From: Terana coerulea
Taxonomy: Eukaryota; Basidiomycota; Agaricomycetes; Polyporales; Phanerochaetaceae
DNA length: 60,758 nt
Reading direction: 5' to 3'
Assembly: GCA_024811115.1 (NCBI GenBank)
Contig: JAKOGH010000767.1
Span: forward strand, 1 to 60,758
Made by a program: the position numbers and the translations under genes. The notes beneath the pieces were generated by a model. The model was not told the DNA's origin. It was given only the letters and a program-made list of their open reading frames with translations, and did no database searches. Of the stretch, positions 54,897-60,758 are shown one piece after another. Positions within the stretch are counted from its first letter, which is position 1. Each line of letters opens with the position of its first letter.

Positions 54897-55860
54897 ATGT
54901 CTTCCTCTCTCGAGAAGCTTGTCCGTCCTCTGACGGAACCAACTGGGAGCACTGGAACGACACCTTTGAAGTCGTTCCTGGGCACTCAGGGCATCTCTCG
55001 TCAGCTCTTGACAACCCAGCCGATTGTGCCGACCTTAGTTCGCACTATCCCAGCAGCTCGCTCGCGCCGCAGTCGCAGCTACAGCTAACACCGCAGCCAT
55101 CCCGGCGCTCCCGCCTGGCGAGGTGCCCGGCAACGAGCACGAGCACTCCAGGGCTGTCGACAAGCTCGACGACTGGATCAACGACGACCTCCGGGCCATG
55201 GGCTTTATCCGCCTTCGCTTGACGTACCAGGATTGGACAGTCAGTGAAGAACGAGACGACAGCCAAAGCCCTGTACGAAGTCTTTACAGGCCACCTACAC
55301 CCAGAACACTCTGCACGGCCTACACCAACTTCAGGGGCCTCCTGGAGACTCGCATCCCTGATGATCAGTCCCCAGCACCCACGATCGCTAAGATCCAATC
55401 CCATGTCGACCGCCTCAAAGCGGCCTGTGGAAGTAGACGAATACTTACACCTGATGCTCCTCATTTCGAAGACACCAGCGTATGGTAAGCACGTCGCCAC
55501 GGTCACCACTCTAAATCAGAAGATGGTAGACACAGTCGATCCCCCTACCTGCTGGATGCCCGATCCCAGGCAGTACGGGCAGCAGCTCATCGCTGCATGG
55601 GAGCAGCGAAAGCTTTCCGGTGGACAGCGCAAGCAGACTGAGTCTGCTAAACGGGTCACCGCCGTCAAGAACAAGGGGAAGGATCCCCGTTCAAACAGCA
55701 GCAGCGCCCTAACGGGCAGCAGCAGCATGCGCAGCAGCAGCGCCCGCAAGGGCAGCAGCAGCAGCAGCAGGACGGTGCCGGCAACGGCAAGGGAAAGAAG
55801 ACCCAGCGCCGGCAAGCGCGGGCAAGGGCAAGGGCAAGGCCCAGGACGCTGACCACGGTC
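54897..55860 (+). pseudogene. Copia Gag remnant
   Basis: Starts MSSSLEKLVRPL. The conserved NWEHWNDTFEV block is one frame away, and TAKALYEVF and a Gln-rich tail (QQQQRPNGQQQ in one frame, poly-Ser in another) follow. At least three frame changes are needed. No complete zinc knuckle could be read. Confidence 0.7.
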
Positions 55861-57300
55861 ACTCCTACATCGCCGCACGGTCATCCCGGGTGGTGAACGA
55901 CTTCGCCCCCGCCATCCCGCCTCCCTCAAATCCGAGGCCGAAGAAATTCAGTCTCGCATCGAAGGAGAGCGCGAGCTCTACCTCGGCAACAACAACCAGT
56001 TCCCTCGCTTCCGCGAAGGCACTATCCCTTGCCGAGAAGCTTGGAGTCGTCGGGTCCCAAGAGCGCATCCCGACCCTCGAGGGAGGTTATCGACGCCAAC
56101 GAGCACAACGCTCACCGCTGGCCGACGCCATGCGGGATATTGAGCACCGCAATCCGCGAACTCCGTCCGTGAGTTAGAATTCCAACAGGAGTTCACTCGA
56201 CGATCTCCCATGCTAACTAAATTGTTAGCAATCCTCGACGAGGACGATGAGTACCAGACTCTGCATAAGGCCCAGCTTCGCGAGGCCGGCAGAGCTCCGC
56301 AAGCTTCAGCCCGCAAACAGTGGATCGCGGACAAAACGCCGCTCTGAACAAGGGCTCGACCCCGACCAGAAGCGTCGCGGACGCCCGATGAGCGACACCA
56401 GCTTGTCAAGCTGTCCGTCGCTCAGGAGAGCGAGTTCGCCGCCACCGCCGCCGAAGATGAGGCCGCGGAAAAGGCCCGTCGTGCCAAGCAGGCCGACCTC
56501 GACTACGCCGAGCGCATGCTCGATGCTCGCATCGCCGAGCTCGACGCCCGCATCGACTCGAACAACGCCGCTCTCAAACGCAAGTTTGCTGAGCCAGAGT
56601 TCGTCGAAGGCAGCTCCTCTCGCCCGCCAAGCGCAGCTCGCGCGAATCCTCGCCGATCATCTGGTCCGACGAGGTCGACATGCAAATGTCGCTCGACAGG
56701 GAGGACGGCTTGACGCCCGCTGACCACCCCTGACATCGAGGACGCCGTGTCCCTCGGAAACGAGGACAACGACAGCGACGTCGACGACCAGTCGCCGGAT
56801 GCCTGATGGACGATCGAGAGATCCACCAGGACATTATCGACGCGTACTTCGAGTACGTCCTCTAACTCTGCACTCGCATCACACTAACCGAAACCTTGCA
56901 GCTGATTGCGCAGTGTCTCGGCGGGCTGAACTAAGCAGTAGATACCACATGTATGCTACTGTATTGAATGGAGCTGGATTCCTTCAACTCGAGACCGATG
57001 TGTGCACAATAAGTTATTTAACGCTGTCAGAGTTGCAAAGGTAAAAACCTTGCAAAATCAAGTGATTGGCTGCTCGACTCAGGAGCTCTTTCCACTTCAC
57101 CGGTCAAAGAAGTTTATTGCGCAACTTGCGCAACATTGACCCAATTGTCGTTCAAACGGCTAATGGGCATGTAACTATCTCTGAGGAAGGTGACTCCGTC
57201 ATCAACTACCGTCCTAGCGCGACAAGCAGAACGATTAAAGTCTTACTAAAAATGTTCGACTCATGCCTTCACAAAAAGACATGAATCTAATCTCGCTTGG
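55861..57300 (+). other. Degraded internal region of the copia element
   Basis: Arg/Ala/Glu-rich frames (for example 56247-56723) without recognisable protease or integrase motifs. It may include a decayed Gag-Pol junction or unrelated inserted sequence. LRNIDPIVVQTANGHVTISE near 57125 resembles the region before integrase. Confidence 0.4.
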
Positions 57301-57459
57301 CCAGCTGCTACGACAAAACCGGGTTAATTGAGGGTGACGCAACCACTCTGAAAATCCTGGACGGTGATAATCGCCAGGAACTATTGCAATTCGTGCCGCT
57401 TACCCAAATGCAACAGTGTACTATTTAGACACTGACCGACGGCCTTGCGCTTGTCTCGC

Positions 57460-58270
57460 ACGAAATAATGCACAGACGTTTTGGACATCCCTCCGAGCGA
57501 TTCTATCAACTTCCCGTCAGCAACAACGGAATGTCCTGATTTCGACTATAATAAGTCGGACTCACCCTGCTCTGGCTGCGCACAAGGAAAATGCACAATC
57601 GCTCATTCCCGCCAACGCTCGACGAGCATCGCACCTTTTGAGCTCATTCACAGTGACTGAAAGAATTCCTGGTCGATTCATATCACCGGTACAAGTATAT
57701 CATCACCTTTGTCGATGATTATACGTCGCATGCATGGATTATTTGCCTTAGGCTAAATCCGTCGCCATCCAAGCGACAAAAAACTTTCTTGCTATGGTTC
57801 AAAACCAGCATAAAGCTAATGTCGAGAGCTGGATGTCGGATGCAGGGGAGAATATAAATCAAACGCATTCATTCAAATGCTAAAGGACGAAGGGATTAAA
57901 ATCCTAACTAGCGTTCCTCATACTCCACAGCAGAATGGACGCGCTGAGCGTTCAATCAACCCTCGGACAAAGCCGAGGCTATGCGCTCACAGCTTGCATT
58001 CCTCCTTCGTGGTGGGAATTTGCAGTTATGCACGCCACAGTGCTTTACAACCGCACTCCTGCCTACGATTAAAATGGGTTACGCCTTATGAGGCACTTCA
58101 TGGAAAAACCACGCTGATAACATCCGCGTATTTGGCTGCGGTGCATGGTCTGCCGATGTTCGAAAGAACAAACTACAGCCTAAGTCCGAAATGATGACAT
58201 ACATCGACACGACGAGCACGGTTGGACCTTCATGAGGACCCAACAACGTCGTGTTTCGCTCAACTCAAGT
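57460..58270 (+). pseudogene. Copia integrase remnant
   Basis: Readable pieces in alternating frames are RRFGHPSERFYQLPVSN (the pre-integrase His region), YIITFVDDYTSHAWIICL (first catalytic Asp region), MLKDEGIKILTSVPHTPQQN and GRAER (Glu region of the DDE core), then WVTPYEALHGK. Several frameshifts make it inactive. Confidence 0.8.
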
Positions 58271-59119
58271 CGAGTGGTGTGAAACTTATTTCCAAGTGTC
58301 CTGACGGCAAATGCCCGCGCGGCCTGACCCGCCTGCGCAAAACACCAAAACGCGAAGCGACAGTGAGTCTTCGCAAGGTGCAGGATCAGACGATAGTGAC
58401 GACGATGCGCCACGCCTAAACGGCGAGCTGCACCTCGTCTAACCTCCTTCCGCCAAAAAGAGACCGAGCGGGCCAACGACGGTTCGACCCCTAAGCCCCT
58501 GTTGGGCGTAGCCCGAGTCCGCCTCGTCGCGAGGCGACACCACCCGCAGAAGATCCACAGGTACGGCACCACCAGTTATTCCCGCTGGCCGCGGGCAGAT
58601 TCGCGCACGGGGATCCCAGTCAAAATCCAGGCTCCGTACGACCAGTCACAAGCACCGTCACGGATTTTAGGTGCTGATAGAGGTATCCGTAGTTGGGAAA
58701 GCAGACTGGCCAGACCAAGCCCACAAGGTTAGCTACGAGGGCGCGGTCAGTCTAGCAAGCAGCCCGACAGTGTCCCCGCCACACGTCCTGCTAGCCCTTC
58801 TACATCCGAACAGCCCGAACTTGTTCCGGATATCACTGAGCCCACTGGACACCTGGAAGCGAAAGCCCAGTGTCAGATGACGTACTGGCACGACTGCGGG
58901 GGGGAGTAAATTTACAATTATTTGCTTGCCCAAGCAGTCGATCCTGACGCAACAAAAGTCTTCCGTCCGTAGACTGGACTTTACGTGACATAAACCGCCT
59001 GCCTGCAAACAGCAGGTAGAATGGCGCTGCATGCAAAGATGAGCTCGATGCATTAAGCAAAAGAGGCGTGTTCGAACTCGCCCGCGGCCGAAAAGGCAAA
59101 GGCGTAAGAACCGATGGTT

Positions 59120-59765
59120 TTTGATGAGAAATCAGATGGTCGAAAGAAAGCGCGACTTGTAGCTCGCGGCTCTCTCAAATTGAGGAATTGACTATGACAA
59201 AATCTTCTCTCAGTCGACGGAAACCGTTAGACAGATTGCCCTTGCGGCACTCAAGGCTTCTTCCTTACTGGCCTCGATGTGCGCAACGCATATTTGTACG
59301 GACTGTTAGATGAGGAGATCTACATGGAACAACCCGATGGCTTTCCGCTCAAGGGAAAAAAGCACATGGTGCTTCTCTCCGTCGCGCCCTTACGCAAGCA
59401 AGCAGGCAGGACTGTCCTGGTGGAAAGCCCTTAGCAAGTCTATGTGAGCTCGGCTTCAAAAGACTGAAGTCCGATGCTGGCGTATACGTGGCGCAGGCAA
59501 CGACATGGTCATCGCCGTAGTCTATGCGACGACGCTATATTGCCGGACAGCAAGGCAAAAGTACTCCAAAAAGGAGTCCTTCATGATGGGAGTGTCGCGA
59601 CAGGCGCACAAAGGAGTTCTGCGCATGCGCATACAACGAGTTGGCGACAAGATCGTGATTGATCAATGCGCCTACCTTGACAAGGTACTCGAACGCTGCG
59701 GTGACCAATGCCAAAATGGCAAAGACTCCGCTTCCGAGGCTATATCCTCAACCAAATGAAGGAGA
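59120..59765 (+). pseudogene. Copia reverse transcriptase remnant
   Basis: Pieces include GLDVRNAYLYGLLDEEIYME and QPDGFPLKGKKHMVL. The catalytic YVDD region is corrupted (reads near VIAVVY then DD in shifted frames, about 59505-59535). Then come FLRMRIQRVGDKIVIDQCAY and LDKVLERCG. Multiple indels. Confidence 0.8.
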
Positions 59766-59789
59766 GCTAAACAAAGCTCGCCAGAGCCG

Positions 59790-60339
59790 TTTCCAAATTG
59801 TGATAGGCTCACTCCTTTATATCATGCTCGGTACACGTACCGGACATTGCGTACGCTGTCACAAAGCTCGCAGACAGTTCAGGCGAACCGCCAAGACCAC
59901 CTGAACAGAGCGCTGTACATCTGCCGCATTGTCAGGCACTCGTAACTACACACTCGAGTATGACGGCTCTTCCGGGTTAGGCTTGCGCGACACCGATGCA
60001 GATTGCGGCTGCTTCCAACCGCGCTCTCAGACTGGCTTCCTGCTAATGCTTGCAGGAGGAGCCTTTAACTGGAGTTCTTTCGCACAGTCTGTAGCAACGT
60101 CGACTAAAGATGCCGAATACATGGCACTCAGCGACTGCCCCGAGAAGTCATGTGGATTCGAAATATCCTCTCTGAACTCGGTTACAACTTCGAAAGTACC
60201 CATCTGCAGCGACAACCAGGCGCTCTATTCGTTCGAAAATCCCGTTACTGAAAAGCGCACTAAGCACATCGACATTCGCTACCACTACATTCGCGATGTC
60301 GAAGCTGGCCACGTCAAGTACTCTTCGTACTGGCGTTGA
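59790..60339 (+). pseudogene. Copia RNase H remnant
   Basis: FQIVIGSLLYIMLGTR precedes the RNase H piece LEYDGSSGLGLR, followed by RSQTGFLLMLAGGAFNWSSF, QSVATSTKDAEYMALSDC and KRTKHIDIRYHYIRD, the usual C-terminal copia signature. The frame is mostly open from 59929 to 60339 but the first Asp region is disturbed. Confidence 0.8.
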
Positions 60340-60461
60340 CAATCCCGCAGATATCTTTACCAAGAATCTGGGCAGAGTCAAGATTGAGGTTCCGACCGAT
60401 GCTCGGACTTCGCATCGCTGCTAACTAGCGCTAAACCAGCGCAAGCAGGCACGCCGTGCTA

Positions 60462-60473
60462 GGTTAGGAGGAG
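60462..60473 (+). promoter_or_regulatory. Polypurine tract
   Basis: GGTTAGGAGGAG immediately upstream of the right LTR; the expected plus-strand primer site. Confidence 0.55.
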
Positions 60474-60746
60474 TGTTGAGTCAGATATGCGGCGCTCTCA
60501 TATCTTCTATTGTTCTACCAGGTTACCATGACGATGCCTATTGTCTATTGTCCTGGTACCTATTTGTGTCTGTTTGTAGTACAGCCACCCAGTATGTATA
60601 TAAGGCAGCCCTCTGCGCCATACTCATAATAAGACTCAAACTCTCAACCCACTAACGTGTGTATAAACCAACCTACAGGTGAGTAACCATCCTAGCTTCC
60701 TCTAGGCCTCGGTAGAGTGTGCCGCTGTATGCGCTGCACTTCTACA
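60474..60746 (+). repeat. Right LTR (3' LTR)
   Basis: 273 bp, TGTTGAGTCAGATA to CTTCTACA. It carries the same TATATAAGG box and the same splice-like GGTGAGTAACC segment as the left LTR. Confidence 0.85.
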
Positions 60747-60751
60747 GCCTC
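60747..60751. repeat. Target-site duplication, right (GCCTC)
   Basis: Matches 54365-54369. The inferred empty site reads CCAAGTAAGCCTCTGCAAGA. Confidence 0.75.
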
Positions 60752-60758
60752 TGCAAGA

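Larger units (their letters stand above)
54370..60746 (+). mobile_element. Full-length Ty1/copia LTR retrotransposon, decayed
   Basis: 6.4-kb element bounded by two LTRs (TGTTGAG...TTCTAC) and a 5-bp GCCTC duplication. It keeps the copia order Gag, integrase, reverse transcriptase, RNase H. Every coding part is interrupted by stops and frameshifts, so it is non-autonomous. The two LTRs differ by several small indels as well as substitutions, so the insertion is not recent. Confidence 0.9.

Noticed and set aside
55680..55860. Poly-Ser (or poly-Gln) rich protein
   Set aside because: A low-complexity CAG-repeat part of the decayed copia Gag read in different frames, not a separate gene.
1..60758. 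CRISPR arrays, bacterial operons, attachment sites
   Set aside because: No regularly spaced repeats or ribosome-binding sites; the DNA is intron-bearing eukaryotic sequence throughout.

Overview
The window is nuclear DNA of a filamentous basidiomycete, most likely an Agaricomycete. The genes are cut by many 50-65 bp GT-AG introns with CTAAC/CTAAT branch points, intergenic spaces are short, and the gene content fits (a fungal P450, a RAD7-type repair protein, a NIMA kinase, DOMON-b561 and MCT-type MFS proteins). Everything here comes from reading the sequence; no database search was run.

Region 1 (1-36.4 kb) is ordinary single-copy fungal sequence. In order: a NIPA-type Mg2+ transporter (-), an HD-domain cyanamide hydratase (+), ribosomal protein uS2/RPS0 (-), glucosamine-6-phosphate deaminase (-), a NIMA-family kinase (+), a protein with five cysteine zinc-ribbon-like repeats (+), RAD7 (-), a cytochrome P450 (+), a METTL24-like type II membrane methyltransferase (-), an MFS monocarboxylate transporter (-), a secreted DOMON-cytochrome b561 protein (+), an F-box-like protein (-) and an orphan Cys-containing protein (+). 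They form no obvious pathway.

Region 2 (36.9-53.0 kb) is the most interesting part. It holds six relatives (one intact, one open with a scrambled patch, two with single-base frame breaks, one pseudogene, one relic) that share an N-terminal helical-bundle region resembling the MLKL/HeLo-like cell-death executor domains of fungi. Three of them continue into two R-type (ricin-B) beta-trefoil lectin domains and a conserved C-terminal tail. Two have a different, short C-terminus. The lectin-less and lectin-bearing forms stand head to head, and this divergent pair has been duplicated together with its intergenic DNA, which also carries a small signal-peptide ORF. The arrangement suggests a paired, glycan-sensing cell-death or allorecognition locus; that function is inference.

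Region 3 (53.2-60.75 kb) is repetitive. A 671-bp non-autonomous element with terminal inverted repeats and an 8-bp target duplication is followed by a full-length but decayed Ty1/copia retrotransposon, with two LTRs, a GCCTC target duplication, and a primer site that matches the 5' half of initiator tRNA-Met.

A cross-cutting observation: many otherwise conserved genes are broken by single-base gains or losses, mostly in short homopolymers. This looks more like uncorrected assembly error than independent pseudogenisation, and it affects how every gene model here should be read.
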